Under the pieces are notes generated by a model. The model was not told the origin of the DNA, searched no databases, and saw only the letters and a list, made by a program, of their open reading frames with translations. Below are positions 55,100 to 64,000 of a DNA stretch of 64,000 nucleotides, one piece after another. This DNA is from Stenotrophomonas aracearum (GTDB taxonomy: Bacteria; Pseudomonadota; Gammaproteobacteria; Xanthomonadales; Xanthomonadaceae): contig NZ_CP115543.1 in NCBI RefSeq assembly GCF_031834615.1, positions 3,297,001 to 3,361,000 of the forward strand, given 5' to 3'. Each line of letters begins with the position of its first letter. The stretch's first letter is position 1. The position numbers and the translations under genes were made by a program.

Positions 55100-56794
55100 T
55101 CAGCCGGACGGCGGGTACAGCGGCGGCAACGGAGTATTCGACGCGGCCGGCGCCGGCTGCCAGTGCGGTCCGTCATGGAAGGCACGGCGCAGCGCCTGCC
55201 GGGCCTGGCCCGCATCGCCGCCATCGGCACTCCAGCGCGCGGCCTGCAGGTCCTGCAGGGCCTGCCGCTGGGCCGGGTCGGCCAGCTGCGCCAGCACCGC
55301 CTCCAGGCCACCCCGGATCCCGCCCATCGCCGCCAGCAGCGCGACGATGTCATCCAGTCCGTCCTGATCCAGCGCGCGGCGCAGCTCGGCGCGCGAGGGC
55401 CGGCCGGCGGTCGGTGCGGCCTCGGCGAGCGGACCGCCGCCCACGGCCGCAGGCGCGCGGCGGCGGCGCCATGCCCAAGCCAGGGTCAGCAGCCACAGCG
55501 CGGCGAAGCCCACGGCTGCAGCGATCCAGCCCCACGGCGGACCGCCCGGGGCGCTGCCGCCCAGGGCGACGCTGTCGCCCGTGGGCGCCGTGGCTCCGGG
55601 CAGCGCCGAGGTGGTGTCCAGCGCCACCGGCGCCGGCGCGGTGCCCGGCGCGCCTTCGGCCACGGTCACGCGCAGGTCGGGCAGCGTGGCGGTGCGTGCC
55701 TGCCCGGCGCGCACGTCCCACCAGCCCATGCGCGGGCCGGGAATGGCCAGGGTGCCGGGCTGGCGCGGCACCACCGAGTAGCGCCGGGTCAGGGTCAGGC
55801 GCGGGGTGCCGCCATTGAAGGTCTCGTCGTACTGCGGCGGCTCGGCGAACACCTGCGCGGCGGGGCCGACATCCAGCGGCGGCAGTTCCGGGAACTGCGC
55901 GCGGGTGGCGCCTTCGGCGACCGCTTCGACCACCACGGTGACCGCTTCACCGGCGCGCCCGTGGGTGGGCGCGGCGGTGTAGCGCAGGCGCAGGTCGTGC
56001 AGGGGCAGCCACGGCTGCGGCGCCGCGTCCGGTTGCGCGCGGACCTGCAGGGTGCGGTCGGGCGCGTTGGCGCGCAGCCGGCCGTCACCGCCGAACAGGT
56101 CATCGAAGAAGCCGCCGGCACTACGCCCTTCGAAGCGCGCGCCCTTCAGCACCAGCGGGCCGCTACGCTCGGGAATCAGCAGGTAGCGGCGCTCCACCAC
56201 GTTGTAACGACGGCCGTTGACCTCGCGGACCAGGCTGCGGTCTTCGCCCACCCGCTGCAGCGAGGCGCCTTCCGGCGCGTCGAACCCCAGCTCGCCCGAC
56301 AGCAGCTGCGAGGCGTAATACAGACGCACCACCACGCCCACGCTCTGCTGCACGTAGGGGTTGGCGTCGTCCACTTCGGTTTCGACGAAGGCCTTGGCAT
56401 TGCCCGGCACCGCGGCCGATGCGCCGCTGCTGGCCGACACCGTCAGCGGTATCGGCGCGGTCAGCACGTTGCCGACCCGCAATGACGGAATGGTCAGCAC
56501 GCCGCTGCGGCGCGGCGTGAGCGCCACACCATACAGAGAGCGCGACTGCATCGCGCCATTGCTCCATTGCACCTGGCGGCTGCTGGTCTGGCCACTCAGT
56601 TCGAAATCGGCCTGCAGCGGCGTGTAATCGGGCGCGCCACCGTCGGACTCGATGTTGAGGGTGACCGTTTCGGTGTCGCTGATCGCATCACGGTCCAGCC
56701 AGGCCCGGGTCTGCGCGTTGGCCACGCCGCTCACGCACAGCAGCAGCCAGACGCAGGCGCGCCACCCGAGCCGCGTGGAGGTTGCTGGGTTCAT
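55100..56794 (-). CDS. batD: BatD-like aerotolerance protein
   Basis: A 564-aa exported, membrane-anchored protein. Signal peptide (WLLLCVSGVANA), then tandem immunoglobulin-like beta domains with repeated VxL/GxLxIP blocks (SGVLTIPSLRVG, GTLAIPGPRMGW) and a C-terminal membrane segment (WGWIAAAVGFAALWLLTLAWAW). Last gene of the moxR-bat operon; its ATG overlaps the batB/C stop by 4 nt. BatD belongs to the Bat aerotolerance complex first described in Bacteroides; the biochemical role is unknown. Confidence 0.88.
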   Translation of the reverse strand: MNPATSTRLGWRACVWLLLCVSGVANAQTRAWLDRDAISDTETVTLNIESDGGAPDYTPLQADFELSGQTSSRQVQWSNGAMQSRSLYGVALTPRRSGVLTIPSLRVGNVLTAPIPLTVSASSGASAAVPGNAKAFVETEVDDANPYVQQSVGVVVRLYYASQLLSGELGFDAPEGASLQRVGEDRSLVREVNGRRYNVVERRYLLIPERSGPLVLKGARFEGRSAGGFFDDLFGGDGRLRANAPDRTLQVRAQPDAAPQPWLPLHDLRLRYTAAPTHGRAGEAVTVVVEAVAEGATRAQFPELPPLDVGPAAQVFAEPPQYDETFNGGTPRLTLTRRYSVVPRQPGTLAIPGPRMGWWDVRAGQARTATLPDLRVTVAEGAPGTAPAPVALDTTSALPGATAPTGDSVALGGSAPGGPPWGWIAAAVGFAALWLLTLAWAWRRRRAPAAVGGGPLAEAAPTAGRPSRAELRRALDQDGLDDIVALLAAMGGIRGGLEAVLAQLADPAQRQALQDLQAARWSADGGDAGQARQALRRAFHDGPHWQPAPAASNTPLPPLYPPSG

Positions 56795-58518
56795 GGTCCT
56801 TCCCGTTTCCTGCGTTCGTTTTCCAGTTGGAACTTGGCCCGCAGCAGGCTGCCCGGATCATCCGGCACCCGCCGCATCCAGGCCTCCACGGCCTGGCGCT
56901 GCTCGCGCTGCTGCGGCGTTTCGTTGGCCTGTGCGCGCTGCGCCGGGGTCTGGTCGGCCTTGCCCTGCTGGCGCTGCATCGCCTCGTCCATGCGCTGGCG
57001 CTGCGCGGCGTCGGCGCGCGCCTGCTCGGCCGGGTCCGGTTTGCCGGGCTCGTTTTTCTGCTGTGCGTTGCCCTGCCCGGTCTGCGGCTGGCCCTGGTCG
57101 CCCTGCTTGCCCGGGTCCTGCTTCTGCTGCTGCGGGCTCTGCTGGTTCTTGTTCTGTTGGTTCTGCGGGTTCTGTTGGTTCTTCTGGTTCTGCTGCTGGC
57201 CCCCACCCTGCGGCGGCTTGCGCTTGCGCGCGGCGTCCACGGCAGCACGGTTGGCCACCGCATCGGGCATGCCCGGGCGCTGGCGCAGCGCATCGTCGTA
57301 GGCGGCGATGGCGGCGTCGTACTGGCCCTGGCGTGCCAGCGCGTTGCCCAGGTTGTAGTGCGCTTCGGGCCCCTCGATGCCTTCGAACTGCTGCTGGGCA
57401 GCCGCGAAGTCACCGCGACGATAGGCATCGACGCCGGCGGCAATCCGCTGCTGGTCGCGCTGGTCGTCGCGCTGCCACAGCGAGCGTTCGGCCGCGTGCA
57501 CGGGCGCCGGCGCGGCCAGCGGCAGCAGCACGCACAGCAGTGCAACGGCGGCGAGGCCACGACGCCGGAAGGCCCACAGCGACAGCAGCATCAACGGCGG
57601 CAGCAGCCAGAAGCCTTCATCGCGCCAGGCCATGCCTTCGCCCTGCCGGCTCTGGCCTTCGCCGGCGCTGCTGCGCGGGGTGAGCACGCCGAGCGCACGC
57701 AGGTCGCCGTCGTCGTTGGCCACGGCGGCGTAGTGGCCGCCGCCGGCATCGGCCAGCGCACGCAGGCTGCCCGGTTCCAGCTGGGCGCGTTCGATCCGTC
57801 CGTCGCTGCTGCGGTAGGCGGCGCCGGACGGCGTGCCCAGCCCCAGCACCGAGACCTGGAAGCCCTGCGCACGTGCAGACGCGGCGGCGGCACGTGCCGC
57901 GTCGTCGGCGCGGTCGGTCAGCAGCAGGATGTCGCCGCCCTTGGCGCCGGACTGCTGCAACAACAGCACGGCCGCTTCGATGGCGCGGTCGGCGCGCTGG
58001 CCATCGCGCGGCATCACGTCCGGCGCGAGGGCGTCCAGATACAAGGCCACATTGGCGCGGTCGCCGGTCAACGGCGCCACCGTATACGCGTCATCGGCAT
58101 ACGCCAGCAGGGCCAGCTCGCCGCCGCTGCGCTCGCGCAGCAGGGTGGCCAGCTTGGCCCGTGCCTGCAGCAGGCGCGACGGCGGCAGATCGGTGGCAGT
58201 GACCCGCGAGGACAGGTCCAGCGCCACCACCAGCGGGGCCGGCGCCTGCCACAACGGCTGCGGCAGCTGCCGCCAGCCCGGGCCGGCCAGCGCCAGCACG
58301 GCCAGCGTCCAGCCGAGCAGCAACAGCAGCAGGCCGCCCCATGCGCGCCGGCCGCCGGCGACCAGCAGGTGCGGCAGCAGGTGCGCGTCGACGTTGTGCC
58401 GCCATACGCTGCTGCGACGCCGGCGCCAGTGCCAGAGCAGCGCGATCAGCGGCAGCGCGGCCAGCGCCCACAGTGCCTCGGGGCGTGCCAGGTGCAGCGG
58501 TACATTCATCAGGTTCAT
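56791..58518 (-). CDS. BatB-BatC fusion: VWA domain plus TPR tail
   Basis: A 575-aa protein. N-terminal membrane segment, a VWA domain (about 95-300), a second membrane segment (FWLLPPLMLLSLWAF) and a C-terminal TPR region (AHYNLGNALARQGQYDAAIAAYDDALRQRPGMPDAVANRAAV in outline), then a Gln/Asn-rich disordered tail (QNQKNQQNPQNQQN). BatB and BatC are separate in Bacteroides. The metal-ion-dependent adhesion motif is DLSSR, lacking the second serine of DxSxS. ATG 58518 overlaps the batA stop (ATGA). Confidence 0.88.
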   Translation of the reverse strand: MNLMNVPLHLARPEALWALAALPLIALLWHWRRRRSSVWRHNVDAHLLPHLLVAGGRRAWGGLLLLLLGWTLAVLALAGPGWRQLPQPLWQAPAPLVVALDLSSRVTATDLPPSRLLQARAKLATLLRERSGGELALLAYADDAYTVAPLTGDRANVALYLDALAPDVMPRDGQRADRAIEAAVLLLQQSGAKGGDILLLTDRADDAARAAAASARAQGFQVSVLGLGTPSGAAYRSSDGRIERAQLEPGSLRALADAGGGHYAAVANDDGDLRALGVLTPRSSAGEGQSRQGEGMAWRDEGFWLLPPLMLLSLWAFRRRGLAAVALLCVLLPLAAPAPVHAAERSLWQRDDQRDQQRIAAGVDAYRRGDFAAAQQQFEGIEGPEAHYNLGNALARQGQYDAAIAAYDDALRQRPGMPDAVANRAAVDAARKRKPPQGGGQQQNQKNQQNPQNQQNKNQQSPQQQKQDPGKQGDQGQPQTGQGNAQQKNEPGKPDPAEQARADAAQRQRMDEAMQRQQGKADQTPAQRAQANETPQQREQRQAVEAWMRRVPDDPGSLLRAKFQLENERRKREGP

Positions 58519-59522
58519 GCCCAGCGCCTTGGCAGCAGCCAGGCCAGTGCGCCCAGCAGCATCGCCAGCGCCAGCGGCCACCCGTAACGCTCGATGCGCG
58601 GGCGCACCGCGGCACCGGCGGCGGTGATGGGTTCCAAGCGGTCCAGCTCAGCATAGATGCCGGCCAGTTCGTCGGTGTTGCGTGCACGGAAGGCGCGCCC
58701 GCCGGTGAGCTCGGCAATGCGGCGCAGGGTGGCTTCGTCGACCGGATCCTCCCCTGCCGCGATCTGCACGCCGAACAGGCTCATGCCGCCGTCGCCACCG
58801 AACGCCACCGGGTACACCCGCACGCCTTCGGCCTTGGCCAGCTCGGCCGCACGCAGCGGCGGCAGCACCCCGGCATTGCTCACTCCGTCGGTGAGCAGGA
58901 TCAGCACGCGCTGGCCTTCGGGCTGCTCGCGCAGGCGCTTGACCGCCAGCGCGATGGCGTCGCCGATCGCGGTATCGCGGCCGGCCAGGCCGACCTCGCT
59001 GTCGGTGAGCTGGTTGCGCACGGTGGTCAGGTCGGCGGTGATCGGGGTGAGCGTGTAGGCGCGCTCGCCGAAGATGAGCAGGCCGACCCGGTCGCCGGCG
59101 CGGCGGTCCAGGAAGTCGGCCAGCACGGCCTTGGCGGCGGACAGGCGCGGCACGATCTGGTTGCCCAGGGACATGTCCGGCTCGCTCATGCTGCCGGAGA
59201 CGTCGACCGCGAGCATCATCTGCCGGCCCTGCTGCGGCGGTGCGATCGGTTCGCCCAGCTGTTGCGGTCGGGCCAGCGCCACGCACAGGCAGGCCCAGGC
59301 CAGCCACGGCAGCAGCCGGCCGATGCGCCAGGCGGCTGCGCCGTGGGCCTGGCCCAGGTCGGCCAGCGCACCGGCGGCATACGGCACGCGCAGCGCGGGC
59401 CCGGCGGCCGCGCTACGCGGCCACCAGCGCATCAGCCACGGCAACGGCAGCGCCAGCAGCGCCCATGGCCAGGCCAGGTCGTCCAGCCACGGCAACAGCG
59501 AGACCAGGCTCTGCGGCATCAT
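58515..59522 (-). CDS. batA: BatA-like VWA-domain protein
   Basis: A 335-aa membrane protein with two N-terminal membrane segments, a VWA domain with an intact metal-ion-dependent adhesion site DVSGSMSE plus downstream TD (LLTDGVSNAG) and a C-terminal membrane segment (PLALAMLLGALAWLL). Start MMPQSLV at 59522 overlaps the DUF4381 stop (ATGA). It should pair with the BatB/C protein. Confidence 0.9.
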   Translation of the reverse strand: MMPQSLVSLLPWLDDLAWPWALLALPLPWLMRWWPRSAAAGPALRVPYAAGALADLGQAHGAAAWRIGRLLPWLAWACLCVALARPQQLGEPIAPPQQGRQMMLAVDVSGSMSEPDMSLGNQIVPRLSAAKAVLADFLDRRAGDRVGLLIFGERAYTLTPITADLTTVRNQLTDSEVGLAGRDTAIGDAIALAVKRLREQPEGQRVLILLTDGVSNAGVLPPLRAAELAKAEGVRVYPVAFGGDGGMSLFGVQIAAGEDPVDEATLRRIAELTGGRAFRARNTDELAGIYAELDRLEPITAAGAAVRPRIERYGWPLALAMLLGALAWLLPRRWA

Positions 59523-59980
59523 CGTGCGCGCCCGCTGATCAAGGTCAGGAAGCGCGCCCGCGCCAGGCTGCGCAGCCGGTCCACCTCGTCGGGGGCCAAC
59601 GTGGGGCGGTAGGCGCCGTCCAGCAGCAGGCGTCCGTCGCCGTCGGAGAATGCACGGCTGCCGGGGGCATCGAGGAATTCCAGCCAGGCCTGGCCCTGCA
59701 GCAGCTCGGCACCGGCCTGCCGACGGCGCGCGGCACGGCGCAGCAGCTCGGCGATGGCCGCCACCTGGGCGGTGCCCGGCGCGGCGCCCTCGACGGTGGT
59801 GTCGAACAGCTGCAGCCAGCGCCGCTCGCGACGGCGACGCAGCGCGCGCCAGGCCCACAGCGCCAGCACGATGAGGGCCAGCACGCCCAGCACCAGCCAC
59901 CAGCCCAGCGGCAGCGGCCACCACGATGGATACGGGGGCAGGTGCACGTCGCGCAGCGGCAGCGAGGTAGCCGTGCTCAT
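59519..59980 (-). CDS. DUF4381 membrane protein
   Basis: A 153-aa protein with one membrane helix (WWLVLGVLALIVLALWAWRAL) followed by a basic stretch and a helical cytoplasmic domain with GQAWLEFLDAPG and DEVDRLRSLARARF. DUF4381 proteins always sit between DUF58 and BatA genes; function unknown. Overlaps both neighbours by 4 nt. Confidence 0.88.
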   Translation of the reverse strand: MSTATSLPLRDVHLPPYPSWWPLPLGWWLVLGVLALIVLALWAWRALRRRRERRWLQLFDTTVEGAAPGTAQVAAIAELLRRAARRRQAGAELLQGQAWLEFLDAPGSRAFSDGDGRLLLDGAYRPTLAPDEVDRLRSLARARFLTLISGRAR

Positions 59981-60903
59981 GCCACTACCGCCGACGGCAG
60001 CGGGCCCAGCCAGCAGTCGCTGGCGTCGTCGGTACTCACCACGTGCACCTGGATGCGGCGCGCACCGAGGCTGCGCTGCAGCGCTTCGAGCGGTTCAACG
60101 AAGCGCGCATGCCAGTGCGCGCGCACGGCGCTGTCGTGCAGGTCGAGCACCACCGGGCGTCCCTGCGACAGGAACGGCAGCACGGCGTCGGGCGGCGCCA
60201 GTTCGAGCGGGTCGGCCAGCAGCATCAGCTGCACTTCGTGATGCATGGCCAGTGCGGTCCAGCGCGGAATGTCGATGGCGGCCGCGCGTGCAGGATCGGC
60301 CAGCACCACCACCCGGGCGCCGGGTCGAAGCACGCGCGCGGCCTGCTGCAGTGCGCTGTCCAGGCCGGCGTCGTCGGCGGGCGGCGCCGCATACCAGCGG
60401 GTCAAGGCGTCGAGCACGCGCAGCACGCCACGGGTGCCACCGGCGGGTGCGATCGGCGCTTCGCTGCGGCTGCCGCGCAGGGCGCTGAGGCGGTCGCCCT
60501 GGCGTTGTGCCAGCCATGCCGCGACCGCGCCGACGCGGGCGGCCTGCACCGATTTGAAGCGCACGCGGGTGCCGAAGTACAGCACCGGGTCGGTGTCGGC
60601 CACCAGCAGGGTCAGGCGTTCGCGTTCGGCTTGGAACAGCTTGGTGTGGGCACGGCCGGTGCGCGCGGTCACCCGCCAGTCGATGTGGCGGGCGTCGTCA
60701 CCGGGTACGTACTCGCGCGACTCTGCGTATTCCATGCCGCGCCCACGCATCGGCGACGGCGCCTGGCCGGCGTGGGCCAGGCGTCCACGCCGCGCCGGTG
60801 CGAGCCGGTGCGCGCTGCCGCGCAGCGCCACCAGCTCGGCCAGGCTCGGCTGCACGCCATCGCCTGCCAGCGCGGTGGCCGGGGTGTGGTCGGGACCGTG
60901 CAT
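59977..60903 (-). CDS. DUF58 domain protein
   Basis: A 308-aa cytoplasmic protein. The DUF58 signature YAESREYVPGDDARHIDWRVTARTG is present, followed by a degenerate VWA-like fold (LLVADTDPVLYFGT, VVVLADPA). Usually encoded with MoxR ATPases. Starts 7 bp after the moxR stop. Confidence 0.9.
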   Translation of the reverse strand: MHGPDHTPATALAGDGVQPSLAELVALRGSAHRLAPARRGRLAHAGQAPSPMRGRGMEYAESREYVPGDDARHIDWRVTARTGRAHTKLFQAERERLTLLVADTDPVLYFGTRVRFKSVQAARVGAVAAWLAQRQGDRLSALRGSRSEAPIAPAGGTRGVLRVLDALTRWYAAPPADDAGLDSALQQAARVLRPGARVVVLADPARAAAIDIPRWTALAMHHEVQLMLLADPLELAPPDAVLPFLSQGRPVVLDLHDSAVRAHWHARFVEPLEALQRSLGARRIQVHVVSTDDASDCWLGPLPSAVVA

Positions 60904-60910
60904 GACGGGC

Positions 60911-61942
<1,032 letters not shown>

Positions 61943-62032
61943 GGGTCCATCTGACCACGCGACAGGCGTAAGGTTCCGCACCCATGATGGCAGGCCCGGC
62001 CCGGCTGCGGGATCAAGATTGCCTGAACGCGA

Positions 62033-62062
62033 AAAGGGCCGCACGGTGGCGGCCCTTTCGCT
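62033..62062 (-). terminator. Intrinsic terminator downstream of pilQ
   Basis: Perfect 10-bp stem AAAGGGCCGC/GCGGCCCTTT (62033-62042 with 62049-62058). The minus strand then reads TTTTCGCG. It separates pilQ from the moxR operon. Confidence 0.75.
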
Positions 62063-62080
62063 GTACTCCGGTGGCAGGAC

Positions 62081-64000
62081 TCAGTTGGTCTTGGCCACGC
62101 GCAGCACCTTCGGGGTGACGAAGACCAGCAGTTCGGCCTTGTCCTTGTTGCGGCTGCGCTTCTTGAACAGGTTGCCGAGGAACGGCACGTCGCCCAGGAA
62201 CGGCACCTTGTTGACGCTGTTGCGGTCGGTGAACTCGTACACGCCACCGATCACGACGGTCTGGCCATCGTCGACCAGCACCGCGGTGTTGACTTCACGG
62301 CGGTTGATCGTCGGCACCTGGCCGTAGCCTTCCAGCACAATGTAGCTTTCGACTTCATCCTTCTTGACCGACATGTTCAGGAACACGCGGTTGTCGTTTG
62401 TGATGGTCGGGGTGACCTTCAGTTCCAGCAGCACTTCCTTGAACTGCACGTTCGGGGTCGCTGCCTGGCCGCCGGTACCACCGGTGATGGTGACGTAGCC
62501 GATTTCCTTACCCTGCTTGATCACCGCTTCGCGCTGGTTGGTGGTGACCACGCGCGGGTTGGAGATCACCTCACCACGCGATTCCTGCTGCATGGCCGAG
62601 AGCTCCACGTCCAGCAGGTAGCCGGCGTTGAGGATCGACAGTGCCAGCGAACCCGGATTGAGGGTGCTTGCGACCGGCAGGTTCCAGTTCAGGCCACCGG
62701 TGTTGATGGTGCGCGGCGGGCGCACCGGCACGGGACCGGTACCGCCACCTGCCGCCCACTCGTTCAGCGCTTCCTGGTACTCGGTGGCGTTTTCGCCGTC
62801 GCTGGTGATGTTGCTGTGGTTGGTGGTGGTGTTGCCGCTGAAGTACACGTTGTCGCGGCTGCCGGTGATGCCGAACTTGGCACCCAGTTCACGCGCGAAG
62901 GTGTCGGTGGCGATCACGATGCGGCTTTCGATCAGCACCTGGTCGACCGGGCGGTCGATCACGCTGATCAGCTCGCGCATGCGCGCGACCTTCTTCGGGA
63001 TGTCGCTGATCATCAGCGTATTGGTACGTTCGTCGGCCACCAGGCGACCGCGCGAGGACAGGAAGCCGCTGTCTTCCTGCGACGTGCTGCCACCACCGCC
63101 ACCACCGCCACCGCCGCTGCTGCCGCCGATGCCCTTGGCTTCGGTCAGCGCTTTGAAGATCTGCGCGGCGTTGTGATAGTTGATCTGGACGTATTCGGTG
63201 ACGAGGTCCACGCGCTGGTCGATGGCGATGCGCGCGTCTTCCTTGTCCTGCTCGAACTTGGCCAGCTCCGGCTGCGGCGCGACCCAGATCACGCCGCCTT
63301 CGCGACGCTTGTCCAGGCCCTTGGCACGCAGCACGATGTCCAGTGCCTGGTCCCACGGCACGTTGACCAGACGCAGGGTGACGTTGCCGGCGACGCTGTC
63401 GGAGGCCACGATGTTCAGGTTGGACTCTTCGGCGATCAACTGCAGCACGGTGCGCACCGGCACGTCCTGGAAGTTGAAGGTCACCGGCTTGCCGCTGTAC
63501 CCGCGCTGGGCAACCGCCGCAGCCGCCTGGGTCACCGTGGTCGCGGTGATCGCACCGGTGGCAGGAGCGCTCTTGCGCGGGCTGATCTCGACCACGTACT
63601 CGTTGCCGGTCTGGTAGGCCAGCGACTCGAACGCGGTGCTGGTGTTGAGCACCAGCTGGGTACCGCCGCCATACGGCTTCGGGTCGATGCGCTGCACCGG
63701 GGTGGCGAAATCGACGACGTTGATCGACTTCTGCAGGGTGTCCGGCAGGGTCGCGTTGCCGATGTCGACCACGACGCTGTTGCCCTGGGTGCGAAGGTCC
63801 GGGTTGGCGCCGGCACCGTCGAACTGCAGGATCAGGCGGCCGCTGCCGTCTTCACCGCGCTTGAAGTCGATCTTGGACACCGCCAGCGAAGCCGGTGCGA
63901 CGGCCGGCGTGGCGCCGGCCCCCTGGGTGGTTGCCGCTGCGGCCGGCGTGGCCGCCAGCAGCGTGCCATTGGCCACCATGAGCGCGACTCCCAGCGCGCA
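62081..64000 (-). CDS. pilQ: Type IV pilus secretin PilQ (5' end outside the window)
   Basis: At least 640 codons of the outer-membrane secretin through which the pilus passes; the frame stays open to the right edge, where upstream in-frame codons (CALGVAL before MVANG) look like part of a signal peptide, so the true start is beyond 64000. Order: N-terminal AMIN domain (SKIDFKRGEDGSGRLILQFDG), STN/N0 (VPVRTVLQLIAEESNLNIVAS), N1 with a nine-glycine linker (GGGGGGGGG), and the secretin domain with GEVISNPRVVTTNQREAVIKQGKEI and VPFLGDVPFLGNLFKKRS near the C-terminus. It belongs with the pilA/pilC/pilD genes at the other end of the window. Confidence 0.96.
   Translation of the reverse strand, partial: CALGVALMVANGTLLAATPAAAATTQGAGATPAVAPASLAVSKIDFKRGEDGSGRLILQFDGAGANPDLRTQGNSVVVDIGNATLPDTLQKSINVVDFATPVQRIDPKPYGGGTQLVLNTSTAFESLAYQTGNEYVVEISPRKSAPATGAITATTVTQAAAAVAQRGYSGKPVTFNFQDVPVRTVLQLIAEESNLNIVASDSVAGNVTLRLVNVPWDQALDIVLRAKGLDKRREGGVIWVAPQPELAKFEQDKEDARIAIDQRVDLVTEYVQINYHNAAQIFKALTEAKGIGGSSGGGGGGGGGSTSQEDSGFLSSRGRLVADERTNTLMISDIPKKVARMRELISVIDRPVDQVLIESRIVIATDTFARELGAKFGITGSRDNVYFSGNTTTNHSNITSDGENATEYQEALNEWAAGGGTGPVPVRPPRTINTGGLNWNLPVASTLNPGSLALSILNAGYLLDVELSAMQQESRGEVISNPRVVTTNQREAVIKQGKEIGYVTITGGTGGQAATPNVQFKEVLLELKVTPTITNDNRVFLNMSVKKDEVESYIVLEGYGQVPTINRREVNTAVLVDDGQTVVIGGVYEFTDRNSVNKVPFLGDVPFLGNLFKKRSRNKDKAELLVFVTPKVLRVAKTN

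Overview
The window is high-GC DNA (coding and most intergenic DNA alike) that fits a Xanthomonadaceae gammaproteobacterium, most likely Stenotrophomonas. The main reason is the roughly twenty copies of a GTAG-headed stem-loop repeat (the SMAG/REP-type family known from Stenotrophomonas maltophilia), often sitting directly on stop codons. The proteins (type IV pilus PilA/C/D/Q, GDSL autotransporter esterase, two AGCS symporters, TonB-dependent copper receptor, lower-glycolysis cluster) also fit. I see no prophage, IS element, CRISPR array or rRNA; there is one tRNA (Gly-TCC). It looks like ordinary core chromosome with repeat-rich spacers rather than a genomic island. Layout. 1-4.6 kb: the N-terminus of a membrane-fused spermidine-synthase-like protein, two tandem type IV pilins (minus strand) with a sigma-54-type promoter, then divergent pilC-pilD-coaE. 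4.6-8.8 kb: a two-component pair, a secreted hypothetical protein, RimK and tRNA-Gly. 8.9-16.7 kb: EstA-type autotransporter esterase, thiS-thiG-trmB, SLC13 permease, Rieske protein, small membrane protein, FAH-family hydrolase, MscL. 16.9-24.6 kb: secreted M28 peptidase, an outer-membrane protein plus AGCS symporter pair, a gene-free stretch that probably encodes a structured RNA, RlmB/TrmH methyltransferase, a second AGCS symporter. 24.0-34.8 kb: adaptor-RND-GNAT operon, TonB-dependent copper receptor with a His/Met-rich partner, CysB-like regulator divergent from cysteine synthase, macrodomain protein. 34.9-44.1 kb (all minus strand): class I aldolase, pyruvate kinase, phosphoglycerate kinase, a DUF3999/DUF2339 membrane pair, and GAPDH. 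44.3-50.8 kb: OmpW behind a perfect FNR-type box, S1/P1 nuclease, metallo-beta-lactamase-fold sulfur-type hydrolase, a BlaI-M56 peptidase-lipoprotein operon with twin operators, and an acetyl-CoA hydrolase/transferase. 50.8-51.6 kb: a gene-free 700-bp composite palindrome. 51.6-62 kb (minus strand): transketolase, dicarboxylate symporter, and a tightly coupled moxR-DUF58-DUF4381-batA-batB/C-batD operon. 62.1-64 kb: secretin PilQ, running off the window. How the genes work together: the type IV pilus parts at both ends of the window (major pilins, platform, prepilin peptidase, secretin) belong to one machine. The aldolase/Pgk/GAPDH/Pyk/Tkt genes cover lower glycolysis, gluconeogenesis and the pentose phosphate pathway. 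Several transcriptional controls are visible directly: the sigma-54 element at pilA, twin BlaI-type operators, the FNR box at ompW, and many intrinsic terminators. Most long open frames antisense to these genes are GC-driven shadows and are not annotated.
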